Below are positions 9,025 to 17,247 of a stretch of DNA of 52,178 nt, piece after piece. The translations under genes and the position numbers were made by a program. Within the stretch, counting starts at the first letter, position 1. The number at the start of each line of letters is the position of its first letter. The notes below the pieces were generated by a model. That model was not told where the DNA came from, did no database searches, and was given only the letters and a program-made list of their open reading frames with translations. Origin of the DNA: Planctomycetia bacterium (GTDB lineage: Bacteria; Planctomycetota; Planctomycetia; Gemmatales; Gemmataceae); assembly GCA_005772955.1 (NCBI GenBank), contig SXID01000028.1, forward strand, positions 1-52,178. Direction: 5' to 3'.

Positions 9025-10434
9025 CTACAGCATGGCCCAGACGACCAGCAGAACCACCATGGCGAGGAGCAGGAAGAGTACGAAGGGGCGACGGAGCAGG
9101 GCCACCAACCGCTCATTGATCGGCGGTTCGTGACCGGGAGACGCACGCAACCGGTCGGGAAGGAAGACACGCTCGAGGCCGGAGAGAACCGAATCCAGCG
9201 CGCGATCGAGTTTGCCACGCGATTCCACCTCGGCGGTGCGCGCTGACCGATAGGGCAAAGGTGGTGAGGCAGGTTGGGATGGCTTTACCGTTTGCACCGG
9301 TTGTGCGATCGTCATTGGAACGCTGCCATCCGAGGGGAGGAGTTGCCGGAACTCCGCCAATAGTTCGTCTGCGGAGCCTCGGGCGTCGGGGCGTTTCGCC
9401 AACATCCGTTGGAGAAGGCGGCTCAGTTCCTTGGGCACCTCGAGGTTGTGTTCGGAAGCGTCAGGTATCGGGGCTCGCATGTGGGCCTTCATGAACGCGA
9501 TAGCGTCCCGGCCCTCGATCTCGAACGGGGGCCGACCCGTGATCGCGTAGAACAGCGTGCCGCCGAGAGCGTACAGGTCGGAGGCGGGGTAGATACGCTC
9601 CTCCCACTGCTCGGGGGGCGCGTACTCGCGTGTGCCAACGAAGATCCGGCGGTTGGCGTCGGTGGGACCGCGCTGCTCGACCTTTCGGACCGCGCCGAAG
9701 TCGAGCAGTTTGGCCGCAGTCGCGCCCGGCGCTGTTCCCGGTTCCGGTGGCGGGCCGAGCGCGATCACGTTTGCCGGCTTCACGTCGCGGTGAATGAACC
9801 CGTTCTGGTGAATGATCGCGAGACCGCCGAGCAGGTCGATCGCCCACTTCACAGCGAACGACCAGGGGACCGGTCCGGACCATCGGATCAATCGGTGTAG
9901 GTCGGTGCCGTCCGCGAACTCCATCGCAATCAGGTATTCGTCGGTTGGCTTGTTGGCCGCGTCGCGAACTCGCTCGTAGAGGTAGAACCGAGCGATACCG
10001 GGGTGCTGCACTTTCATCATCGCGCGGGCTTCTAGCTCGAACCGCGCCCGGTCGCTCTCGGTGTCGCGCCGCAACGTTTTCACCGCGACGAACCGGGGCG
10101 GATTAAGCTGTCGGCTGCGGTACACGTCGCCCTGTCCCCCGGCGCCAAGTTTCTCCAGAAGGATGAATTGGTTGATCGCGAGTTGACGCTCAAGCGGAGT
10201 GTCGTCACCGTTGAGCCACAAATCGATGGCGTCGCGCTGGTAGTCGGTGAGACCGTGCGGGATGTCGGATGTGTCTGCGGCGCTGGGTGTGAACCACGCG
10301 GGCGGGTCGTTCGTGAGCGCGTCGAGGGTCATGGTCGGGTCGCCACGGCCAATGCGCGCGGCACGCTCCCACCGTGCGCGGGTAACGACCCGGCACCCGA
10401 TCAGCACGTTCGCAAGGTCTGTGAGCGTTCGCAT
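9025..10434 (-). CDS. Pkn-type serine/threonine protein kinase with C-terminal membrane anchor
   Basis: The 469-residue protein carries a complete eukaryotic-like kinase domain (about 90-370): glycine loop GAGGQG (97-102), ATP lysine in FVAVKT (119), HRDVKPAN (215-222), DFG (245-247) and GTREYAPPEQ (267-276). The N-terminal 88 residues, with TDYQRDAIDLWLNGDDTPLE, resemble the pre-kinase segment common in planctomycete kinases. A proline-rich linker leads to one strongly hydrophobic segment at the extreme C-terminus (about 448-468), so the catalytic domain faces the cytoplasm and the tail is anchored without an extracellular sensor. It lies upstream of the FHA gene and downstream of the cytochrome gene, all on the minus strand. 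Its substrates are unknown; the FHA protein is an obvious candidate partner. Confidence 0.93.
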   Translation of the reverse strand: MRTLTDLANVLIGCRVVTRARWERAARIGRGDPTMTLDALTNDPPAWFTPSAADTSDIPHGLTDYQRDAIDLWLNGDDTPLERQLAINQFILLEKLGAGGQGDVYRSRQLNPPRFVAVKTLRRDTESDRARFELEARAMMKVQHPGIARFYLYERVRDAANKPTDEYLIAMEFADGTDLHRLIRWSGPVPWSFAVKWAIDLLGGLAIIHQNGFIHRDVKPANVIALGPPPEPGTAPGATAAKLLDFGAVRKVEQRGPTDANRRIFVGTREYAPPEQWEERIYPASDLYALGGTLFYAITGRPPFEIEGRDAIAFMKAHMRAPIPDASEHNLEVPKELSRLLQRMLAKRPDARGSADELLAEFRQLLPSDGSVPMTIAQPVQTVKPSQPASPPLPYRSARTAEVESRGKLDRALDSVLSGLERVFLPDRLRASPGHEPPINERLVALLRRPFVLFLLLAMVVLLVVWAML

Positions 10435-10471
10435 CCTTAGACCGATCGGGATCGATATGGGCCGTGTGTTT

Positions 10472-10504
10472 CGGGTGGCTGGCTCACCGAGAGCCGGCTA
10501 CCCG
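10472..10504 (-). terminator. Strong stem-loop after the diheme cytochrome gene
   Basis: Arms of 14 nt (10472-10485 and 10491-10504) pair with two mismatches around a 5-nt loop, starting 11 bp after the cytochrome stop and ending about 38 bp before the kinase start. There is no U-tract, so it is either a high-GC terminator or an mRNA 3'-end protector. On plus-strand RNA the two mismatches would become G-U pairs. Confidence 0.5.
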
Positions 10505-10514
10505 AATTCAGAAG

Positions 10515-11867
10515 TCATTTCTTGACCTTGCTCGCGTCTACGACAGTCATCGATCCGTACCCCTCGAGCCAGCGCCCCTGGAACTCGACCTGTCCGACGT
10601 ACTCCTCCGCGCCGAGCGGCACTTTCCAGTCCTTTTTCACCTTGCCCGTTGAATCGACGTAGACCTTCACGAGGTACTTGCCCGCAGGGAGCGAGGGCTT
10701 GCCTTTCGCCCACGCTTTTGCGCGATCCGACCCCGGAACCGCGAGCAGCGTGACCGTGTGCTGCCACAACTTCCCCTTACCGAACACGATGCGGTCACTA
10801 GTCGCGATCGGGTCGCGCTCCCACGAGTTGGCTTTCGCGTCCCACGCATACACGTCGGCTTGCAACAGTTTGTCGCCCCACGCGTCAGGGGTCTTCTCCA
10901 ACTTGAACCACGCCTCGGTGCCGAACTGCTTTGGCCCGGTGCCATTCGGCGGCAGGTCCGCGGGCTTCGCGTACTTGCCGGTCTTGATGGCGGCGACGTC
11001 TTCAATCCACGCGCGGAACGCCTTGTACCCTTGGTCCCCGACCACGATCTTCACCCCGCCCCCGTGTTTCACCTCGTTCAGCGGCTTCGTTAGAAGCAGA
11101 CTCTTTTCCGGCGTGTCGATATCGATCAGTTTACTCGCGATGAGGAAATCCATTGTCGCTTCAGGTCCCCCTTTCTTGAACCACGCGACCCGTGCGCCGT
11201 GTTCCTTTACGAGTTTGTCATTCTGTGGCGTGCCCTCGGTGTGGCAGTTCATGCACCGAAACCGCATCGACCAGACGTTCGCCTCGAACGACTCCAACAT
11301 CCGGTCCTTGCGGGCGTGCCGCACCACTTCGACCGGTTTCGTCGCGAGCGTGGGTGCCTTCTCGGGCTTGGCCGCGTTGCGCAGCGCGGGGTCGGCGGCG
11401 CATGCCTTGATCCACGCCGCGAACGCTTCGTACTCGGACTTCTGGCGCTTCGCGGAGATTAAGCCGGCGGCCTTCGGGTCGTCCGCACCGCGGTTGATCA
11501 GCGCGAGGATTTTCGAGTTCTCCGGCTTGTCGAGGTCGATCAAACCCTGATCGCGGAGCGCGAGGAACGTGTCCTTCGCGGACGGCAGGATGTACTGCTT
11601 GATGTCCACGGTGGCGAGGTGGCACCGCGCGCAACTCGATGGGTCGGGCGACTTGAAGATGGGCGCGATTCGCTGCTCAAACACCTTCGCGGCCTCACCG
11701 TCGTCCGCGACGAGCGTGGTCGCCACCGGATCAGGCCCGCGGCCTGCGGGAGGAGTGTCGGTCGCGAGTGTGGACGGCTCGTTACAACCGGAGAGAGCAG
11801 CGATAACGAACGCCGTGAGGAGTGCAACTCGCACAGGTACTCCGAATAGAGGTATCGCGTGTTTCAC
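10515..11867 (-). CDS. Exported lipoprotein with two c-type heme motifs
   Basis: I choose the GTG at 11867, giving 450 residues, because a lipoprotein signal follows directly (hydrophobic core, then AALSGC at about 23-28). That GTG overlaps the rny stop codon as GTGA, so translation is probably coupled to rny. The mature part has two CxxCH heme-attachment sites: CARCH (79-83) and CMNCH (205-209), each in a region like the cytochrome-c domains common in planctomycete surface proteins. The C-terminal half is a beta-rich region with no recognised family. It is likely a membrane-tethered periplasmic electron carrier or heme protein. Pairing with an RNase gene is odd and may only reflect shared transcription. 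A longer frame extends upstream to 12071, but lies entirely within rny. Confidence 0.75.
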   Translation of the reverse strand: MKHAIPLFGVPVRVALLTAFVIAALSGCNEPSTLATDTPPAGRGPDPVATTLVADDGEAAKVFEQRIAPIFKSPDPSSCARCHLATVDIKQYILPSAKDTFLALRDQGLIDLDKPENSKILALINRGADDPKAAGLISAKRQKSEYEAFAAWIKACAADPALRNAAKPEKAPTLATKPVEVVRHARKDRMLESFEANVWSMRFRCMNCHTEGTPQNDKLVKEHGARVAWFKKGGPEATMDFLIASKLIDIDTPEKSLLLTKPLNEVKHGGGVKIVVGDQGYKAFRAWIEDVAAIKTGKYAKPADLPPNGTGPKQFGTEAWFKLEKTPDAWGDKLLQADVYAWDAKANSWERDPIATSDRIVFGKGKLWQHTVTLLAVPGSDRAKAWAKGKPSLPAGKYLVKVYVDSTGKVKKDWKVPLGAEEYVGQVEFQGRWLEGYGSMTVVDASKVKK

Positions 11868-13468
11868 TTTGCGGTGTCCGTGGCGCGGCTTTCGCGGATT
11901 ACCGTCACCTTGATTTCGCCAGGGTAATCGAGTTGCTGCTCGATAGCGCGGGCGATGTCGCGACAAATACGCACCGCGTCCGCATCGGTGGCGCGGTGTG
12001 CATTTGCGATCACACGCAACTCGCGCCCGGCCTGGATCGCGAACGCCTGTTCCACCTCCGGGAACCCACATGCGACCGCCTCCAGGTCTGCGAGCCGCTT
12101 CACGTACTTCTCAAGCGTTTCGCGTCGTGCTCCTGGGCGGCTCGCGCTGATCGCGTCCGCGGACGCCACCAACACCGTGTAGATGTTATCGATTGTGATG
12201 TCGTCGTGGTGCCCTGCGATCGCGTGGAGTACCTCCTTACTCGTTTCGCCGTAGCGTTTCGCCAACTCCGCACCGACTTTGGGGTGCCCGCCTTCCATCT
12301 CGTGGTCCGCGGCCTTGCCCACGTCGTGGAGCAACCCGCACCGCCGCGCGAGTTGCGCGTTCAGCCCCATTTCCGACGCCATGACTCCGCACAGGTGCGC
12401 GACTTCGACCGAGTGCGAGAGTACGTTTTGGCTGTAACTCGTGCGGAACCGGAGCCTTCCCAGGAGGTAGACCAACTTTTCATGCGGCATCTGCACGTCC
12501 GCGTCGATCACGGCTGTCGTGCCGAGTTCCTGGATGTGTTTCTCCATCTCGGTCTGTGTCTCCGCAACCACCTCCTCGATGCGGGTGGGGTGGATGCGGC
12601 CGTCCTGGATGAGTTTCGTGAGCGCGAGGCGCGCGATCTCGCGCCGGACGTTGTCGAACGCGGACACGATGACCACACCGGGCGTGTCGTCCACGATTAC
12701 GTCCACACCGGTGAGCTTCTCGAAGGTGCGGATGTTGCGTCCCTCACGCCCGATAATGCGGCCCTTCATGTCGTCCGACGGGATGTCCACCGTGCTGACT
12801 GTCATGCCGGCCGTCTGGTGTGCCGCGTACCGTTGGATGGCGATGGTGACGATCTCTCGCGCGACGGTTTCGGCCTGCTGTTTCATCCGCTCGTCATGCT
12901 GACGAATTTTCTTCGCGATTTCGTCGGAGAGTTCGCGTTCCAGTCGCTCAAGCAACATCTTCTGGGCGGTCTCGCGCGACAGTCCGCTGATCTCGTGGAG
13001 TCGTTTCGTCTGCTTGTCGAGGGCGTCGTCGATTTGCTTGCCTTTCTTGTCGAGCGACTCTTCGCGCTCGGCTACCTTCTCCTTGAGGCTGTCGAGGTGC
13101 TTCTCCTTGCGCGTGAGTTCGCGCTGTTGGTGCTCGACCGCGTCCTCGCGTTTCTCGACGCGCCGCTCCAGTTCGCGCACTTCAGTCCGGGCGATTTCGA
13201 GTTCCTTGCTCAGTTCCTCGCGGCGCCGGACGGCCTCGTCGCGGGCTTTCAGTTCGGCGTCGCGGACGATGCGCTCGGCGTTGCGCCGGGATAGTTCGAC
13301 GAGTTCGTCACCGCGTGCCTGGGCGTGGCGCAGCTCTTCGGGGTTGGGCGGGGCCGGGTCGCGGGTGGCGACTGGCGGGGGTGTTCGGCGCACGACGAGG
13401 TATGTGCCGCCGATGCCCAGAAGGACAGCAGCGACGACAAGCCCGCCGGCTAACAGCGGGTCGATCAT
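11864..13468 (-). CDS. rny: Ribonuclease Y
   Basis: Membrane-anchored endoribonuclease that starts decay of many mRNAs. The 534-residue protein shows the canonical order: one N-terminal membrane helix (about 5-26), a long charged coiled coil (about 40-205), a KH RNA-binding domain with [16 protein letters not shown] (236-250) and an HD domain with [13 protein letters not shown] and [12 protein letters not shown] (379-390), the metal-binding hydrolase centre. I take the ATG at 13468 because TGGAGTGG lies about 10 bases upstream and the helix then starts at residue 3; the frame is open to 13525. The 3' end overlaps the next gene as GTGA. A possible -10 element TAAAAT lies at 13564-13559 on this strand. 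Confidence 0.96.
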   Translation of the reverse strand: MIDPLLAGGLVVAAVLLGIGGTYLVVRRTPPPVATRDPAPPNPEELRHAQARGDELVELSRRNAERIVRDAELKARDEAVRRREELSKELEIARTEVRELERRVEKREDAVEHQQRELTRKEKHLDSLKEKVAEREESLDKKGKQIDDALDKQTKRLHEISGLSRETAQKMLLERLERELSDEIAKKIRQHDERMKQQAETVAREIVTIAIQRYAAHQTAGMTVSTVDIPSDDMKGRIIGREGRNIRTFEKLTGVDVIVDDTPGVVIVSAFDNVRREIARLALTKLIQDGRIHPTRIEEVVAETQTEMEKHIQELGTTAVIDADVQMPHEKLVYLLGRLRFRTSYSQNVLSHSVEVAHLCGVMASEMGLNAQLARRCGLLHDVGKAADHEMEGGHPKVGAELAKRYGETSKEVLHAIAGHHDDITIDNIYTVLVASADAISASRPGARRETLEKYVKRLADLEAVACGFPEVEQAFAIQAGRELRVIANAHRATDADAVRICRDIARAIEQQLDYPGEIKVTVIRESRATDTAK

Positions 13469-13850
13469 GAAAGGGCCACTCCAGACCGGCGGCCCGTCGA
13501 AACTCGGCGGAGACGGGGCGAACAAGCGCAGGCGCAGTGTGAGTGAGGCAGAAGACCGATTTTAGCTCAGTTCTACTGTTATCCATCCACACGCACGCTC
13601 TCACATACTCTCCATATCTAGCCCCCGCCTTTAGCGCGGGTCCGAGGTGCGACGGGCGAACCGGTGTCAATATTGAGGAAACTCGGGGCGCGTGCCGTCC
13701 GTGGCGGACCGGTGGCGGTACAACCGCGGCCGGGATGATCCCGCACAGTCCATCCTGACCGCGCGAGGCTTGACGGTATTATTACGGGCGCGAAGTTCGT
13801 CTGCAACAGTCATTGTCTGTGGGCCGCGAAGTGAGCGGCCCCGGCCCCAC
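13469..13850. other. Leader and spacer region between rtcB and rny
   Basis: About 380 bp without a credible gene. It contains the presumed rny promoter region (TAAAAT at 13564-13559 on the minus strand, with no good -35) and, near 13825, the hairpin after rtcB. Short GC-rich inverted pieces near 13625 (CCCGCCTTTAGCGCGGG) are seen, but no known RNA element is recognisable. Confidence 0.4.
13821..13841 (-). terminator. Stem-loop after rtcB
   Basis: A perfect 7-bp stem GGGCCGC/GCGGCCC with a 7-nt loop, 10 bp past the rtcB stop. No U-run follows, so a function in termination is plausible but not proven. Confidence 0.45.
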
Positions 13851-15314
13851 TCACCCCTTGATCACACCCAGCGGGCGCATTCTGGCAACGCGGCGCGACA
13901 GATCTGCTTCGTGAACGACTTCAACCACGTCGTCCACGTTCTTGTACGCTTTGGGCTGCTCTTCCGCCAAACCGTTGCGGCTCGACGCCATCGCGATCAC
14001 GCCCTTGTGTTCCAGTTCCTTGTCGATGCGCCGGCCCACGCCGTCCTTGAGCGCTGCGGTGCGGCTCATCGCGCGCCCGGCTCCGTGACACGTCGTGCCG
14101 AATGTCTTGTCCATCGCGCCCTGCGAGCCGACCAGAATCCACGACGCGCGGCCCATGTCGCCCGGGATGATGACCGGTTGGCCCACTGCGCGGAACGCTT
14201 CCGGCACTTCCGGGTGCCCGGCCGGGAACGCGCGTGTCGCGCCTTTGCGATGCACCCATACCTTCTTCTTCTTTCCCTCGACCGTGTGTTCTTCGAGCTT
14301 CGCGATGTTGTGTGCCACGTCGTAGAGTTGCTCCATGCCGAGGTCTTCCCACGACCGGCCGAACACCTCCGCGAACACCTCGCGCGCCTGGTGCATGAGC
14401 AGTTGGCGGTTGCAGAAGCCGTAGTTCGCGGCGGAGCGCATTGCGGCGATATACTTGCGGCCTTCGGGCGAATCGGCCGGTGCGCACGCGAGCTGCCGGT
14501 CCGGTAGCTCGAACCCGTACTTCGCGGGGCAGTTGCGGAACGCGGCAAGCGCGTCGTCGCACACTTGGTAGCCGAGTCCGCGGCTCCCGCTGTGGATCAT
14601 CACGCACACCTGATTGAGTTCCAACCCGAACGCTTTCGCGACCTCGGCGTCGAAGACGCTGTCAACGACTTGCACTTCCATGAAGTGGTTGCCGCTGCCG
14701 AGCGTGCCGCACTGTTCGGCGCCGCGCTTCACCGCGTGGTCGGAAACCTGCTCTGGGTCGGCGTCGTCGATCTTGCCGTTCGCTTCGGTGTGGTCGAGGT
14801 CGCGCGCCACGCCCAGCCCGCGATCAATCACAAAATGCGGCCCTTCAGCCATGAGGCGCCGCGTCTCGACGGCGTTGAACTTGTAGCGCCCGGTGCGCCC
14901 TGCCCCGCTTGGAACGGTGTGGAACAGTGCCTTCACCAGCTCCCGCATATGGTGCTTCACGTCGTCCAGATACAGGTTCGTCTTGATGAACCGGACGCCG
15001 CAGTTGATGTCGTAGCCGACGCCGCCGGGGGAGATGACGCCGCCTTCTTCGGGGTCGGTGGCGCAGACGCCGCCGATGCAGAACCCGTAGCCCCAGTGGA
15101 TGTCCGGCATCGCGATGCTCGCGACCTGTATGCCGGGCAGCATCGCCACGTTCGCGACCTGATCCGGCGCCTGATCCTTGCGGATGGCTTCGATCAGCTT
15201 GTCGTTCGCGTAGATGTGCCCGGGCACGCGCATCCCGGGCTTGTAGCTTGTCGGGATCCGGTGACAGCAACAGCCGATGTTTTCCAGCGGTCCGCTAAAA
15301 GCTTCCTTCGCCAT
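13851..15314 (-). CDS. rtcB: RNA-splicing ligase RtcB
   Basis: GTP- and Mn2+-dependent RNA ligase that joins 3'-phosphate or 2',3'-cyclic-phosphate ends to 5'-OH ends in RNA repair. The 487-residue protein has the metal-binding GGVGYDINCGVR (about 98-108), LGSGNHFMEVQ, HSGSRGLGYQV and, near the end, SQGAMDKTFGTTCHGAGR followed by MSR, containing the histidine that carries GMP. The N-terminus has an unusual GCCCHR. The start at 15314 is preceded by GAGGAAG. The archease gene lies seven bases upstream, the classic cofactor pairing. No RtcR-type sigma-54 regulator or RtcA gene is adjacent, unlike the E. coli rtc operon. Confidence 0.96.
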   Translation of the reverse strand: MAKEAFSGPLENIGCCCHRIPTSYKPGMRVPGHIYANDKLIEAIRKDQAPDQVANVAMLPGIQVASIAMPDIHWGYGFCIGGVCATDPEEGGVISPGGVGYDINCGVRFIKTNLYLDDVKHHMRELVKALFHTVPSGAGRTGRYKFNAVETRRLMAEGPHFVIDRGLGVARDLDHTEANGKIDDADPEQVSDHAVKRGAEQCGTLGSGNHFMEVQVVDSVFDAEVAKAFGLELNQVCVMIHSGSRGLGYQVCDDALAAFRNCPAKYGFELPDRQLACAPADSPEGRKYIAAMRSAANYGFCNRQLLMHQAREVFAEVFGRSWEDLGMEQLYDVAHNIAKLEEHTVEGKKKKVWVHRKGATRAFPAGHPEVPEAFRAVGQPVIIPGDMGRASWILVGSQGAMDKTFGTTCHGAGRAMSRTAALKDGVGRRIDKELEHKGVIAMASSRNGLAEEQPKAYKNVDDVVEVVHEADLSRRVARMRPLGVIKG

Positions 15315-15321
15315 GACTTCC

Positions 15322-15732
15322 TCAGATATCGACGATGACTTCGGCCAACCACACACCGGCGTCTTGAACCACCTTCAACTCGTGGTACGTGATCGCCTTC
15401 ACTTCGTGCGCGAAGGTGTGGCGATCCGGGTCGAACGCTTCACCGCGAACGGTCGCCGTCAGCCCCGACTCGCTCACCTGAACCTCGAACGACGCGAACA
15501 CGACGCGATCCGTGTCGAACCGCGAGAGCAGTTCCTTGAGCCAGTCGAAGAGAAGGAACTCGCGATCGGTGCCGACGAGTTCGATTCGCGTCTCTTCGAG
15601 CGGTTGCACGCTTGCTGGATCTTCGACCATCGCGGAGACGAGGCAGTGGGCCATCTCCACGAAGAGCGCGTCGAGGCTCGGTGCGGTGGCCCGCAGTCCG
15701 AGGTCGGCCGTGTGTTCAAACAGCTCGTGCAT
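15322..15732 (-). CDS. Archease, RtcB activator
   Basis: A 136-residue protein of the archease family, which speeds RtcB guanylylation and turnover. The family signs are the N-terminal FEHTADLGLRATA, the central acidic LFDWLKELLSRFDTD and the C-terminal FAHEVKAITYHELKVV followed by EVIVDI. Length and order match typical archeases. It is first in a two-gene operon and ends seven bases before the rtcB start, so translation is likely coupled. The ATG at 15732 gives an N-terminus that matches the family directly. Confidence 0.92.
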   Translation of the reverse strand: MHELFEHTADLGLRATAPSLDALFVEMAHCLVSAMVEDPASVQPLEETRIELVGTDREFLLFDWLKELLSRFDTDRVVFASFEVQVSESGLTATVRGEAFDPDRHTFAHEVKAITYHELKVVQDAGVWLAEVIVDI

Positions 15733-15795
15733 CGCTTAACCACGGACACGGAGGTCAGGGCAGGGGTTCACGCCGGACAGAGATAGGGGTGGCGC

Positions 15796-15921
15796 CTACC
15801 GACATCGCGGGCGGACACGGCACGCACGCCGCCCGTCGAGCCAGTCGGCGAATACGAGCCGTACGGTGTCGTCGGCGGGGTTGTCGAGAATCGCGGAAAT
15901 GAATGCGGCGAGCTTGGACAT
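15796..15921 (-). pseudogene. Remnant of a TIGR02996 (planctomycete repeat-companion) domain
   Basis: A 41-codon frame encodes FISAILDNPADDTVRLVFADWLDGR, the core of the TIGR02996 domain abundant in Gemmata proteins, where it normally begins a longer leucine-rich-repeat or similar protein. Here it ends after the core and is followed by the archease start. Nothing resembling the rest of such a protein is present, so I read it as a decayed fragment. A family-A palindrome lies just upstream of it. Confidence 0.6.
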
Positions 15922-15937
15922 GATGGGCCTCCGTTTC

Positions 15938-15986
15938 GGCCGCTTCCGGCTTCGCGGGCGCGGCTCCCGCGAAGCCGCAAGCGGCC
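15938..15986. repeat. Palindromic intergenic element, family A, copy 1
   Basis: Arms of 21 nt (15938-15958 and 15966-15986) pair with one mismatch around a 7-nt loop. The arm contains the family core GCCGCTTGCGGCTTCGCG (one change in the left arm). It sits 15 bp downstream of the fabH stop, where it could act as a terminator or 3'-end hairpin. Confidence 0.75.
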
Positions 15987-16000
15987 AAAGAAACGACGCA

Positions 16001-17017
16001 CTACCACCGGATGACGGCGGTGCCCCACGCGAGACCGGCACCGAAGCCGCTTAGCACCACGAGATCGCCTTCTTTGAAGCGGCCCTCCGCGGCGGCTTCG
16101 TCCAGCGCGATTGGGATGCTACCCGCCGACGTGTTCCCGTATCGGTCGAGGTTGTTGAACACTTTCGACCGCGGGATGTTCAGTGAGTCTATCGCGGCGT
16201 TGATGATGCGGATGTTCGCCTGATGCGCCACGAAAAGCGTGATGTCTTCGACCGTGAGATTTGCGGCCGTGAGCACTTCGCGGATCGTGTCGCACAGGAT
16301 GTTCACGGCCCACTTGAACACCGCGTAGCCGTCCATGTACATGAAGTGCTTGCCCGCCGTGATTAGCTCAGGCGTGGGCGGGGTGCGACTGCCACACGCG
16401 ACACGCTGCAACAGCGGTCCGCCCGAGCCTTCCGACCCCATGCTGTACGCGATGATGCCGCGATCCGGTCCCGCGGGTTCGACAAACACCGCGCCCGCGC
16501 CGTCACCAAACAGCGGGTACGTTTTGATGTCGGTAGGGTCCAGTACGCGGCTGTTCGTGTCGCCGCCGATAACGAGGGCGCGGTCGCTGACGCCGGACTT
16601 CACGTAGGCCGCGGCGGTGAGCAACGCGTACATGAAGCCCGCACACGCGGCTTCGACTTCGATCGCTGGGCCGATCAAGCCGAGCCGGTCCTGTACGAGA
16701 CACGCGGTCGAGGGGAACGACATGTCTGGCGTGAACGTGCCGAGTACGAGGAGATCGCAGTCCTTCGCGGTGTGCCCCGTCTTTGCGAAGAGGTCGTTGG
16801 CGGCTTCGACGCACAGGTCGGAGGTGGCTTGATGTGGGGCTGCGTGGCGGCGCTCCAGGATGCCGGTGCGTTTCACGATCCAGTCGGAATCGAAGCCGAG
16901 TTTGGCGTGGAGGTGATCGTTACCCACGACCATGTCCGGCACGTATTTGCCCGTACCGACGACTCGCAGGCCCATCATGGAGCGGCACTTCGGCCGCGTT
17001 TGAGTTCGGTCGCTCAT
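16001..17017 (-). CDS. fabH: 3-oxoacyl-ACP synthase III (KAS III)
   Basis: Starts fatty-acid synthesis by condensing acyl-CoA with malonyl-ACP. The 338-residue protein has the catalytic triad in order: Cys125 in EAACAGFMYAL, His265 in FVAHQANIRI and Asn295 in RYGNTSAGS, plus the GDGAGAVFVEP segment and the C-terminal SGFGAGLAWGTAVIRW. I take the ATG at 17017 (MSDRTQ) as giving near-normal length; an internal MMGLRVVGTG start at 16978 is possible and would match the family's usual N-terminus more closely. It stands apart from other fatty-acid genes in this window. FabH paralogues exist that act in other pathways, so the exact acyl substrate is open. Confidence 0.93.
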   Translation of the reverse strand: MSDRTQTRPKCRSMMGLRVVGTGKYVPDMVVGNDHLHAKLGFDSDWIVKRTGILERRHAAPHQATSDLCVEAANDLFAKTGHTAKDCDLLVLGTFTPDMSFPSTACLVQDRLGLIGPAIEVEAACAGFMYALLTAAAYVKSGVSDRALVIGGDTNSRVLDPTDIKTYPLFGDGAGAVFVEPAGPDRGIIAYSMGSEGSGGPLLQRVACGSRTPPTPELITAGKHFMYMDGYAVFKWAVNILCDTIREVLTAANLTVEDITLFVAHQANIRIINAAIDSLNIPRSKVFNNLDRYGNTSAGSIPIALDEAAAEGRFKEGDLVVLSGFGAGLAWGTAVIRW

Positions 17018-17096
17018 CGGTTCAACATCCACGCGGTGTTCGGGCCGTGTTGCCCGCGGTGACCGTGAACGGGGATTATATGGAGGGGAGTCAAAG

Positions 17097-17131
17097 AAGG
17101 GGGAAGGCGGGTGGCGGAAGGGGGAAGGCGG
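17097..17131. repeat. Short tandem repeat upstream of fabH
   Basis: The 14-mer AAGGGGGAAGGCGG occurs twice (17097-17110 and 17118-17131) with a 7-bp spacer, GTGGCGG, that resembles the unit's end. It is a purine-rich strand-biased tract in the 230-bp gap upstream of fabH. No function is evident. Confidence 0.6.
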
Positions 17132-17247
17132 AGAAACGCAATACCCGGGGGTAGGGATGCGCACACGGACGCGACGAGGCCGAATTCACTTGGTGACGCC
17201 AGCAGAGTAAAGGCTTTGTCGTGTCCCTGCGCTTGCCGGCACCCGAT

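Noticed and set aside
11868-12071. N-terminal extension of the diheme cytochrome frame
   Set aside because: It lies inside rny in another frame and would bury the lipoprotein signal; the GTG at 11867 gives a proper signal peptide and a coupled start.
11822-13294. 490-codon plus-strand open frame
   Set aside because: Antisense to rny, which has all family domains. The coiled-coil part of rny gives a spurious hydrophobic Phe/Leu-rich reading.
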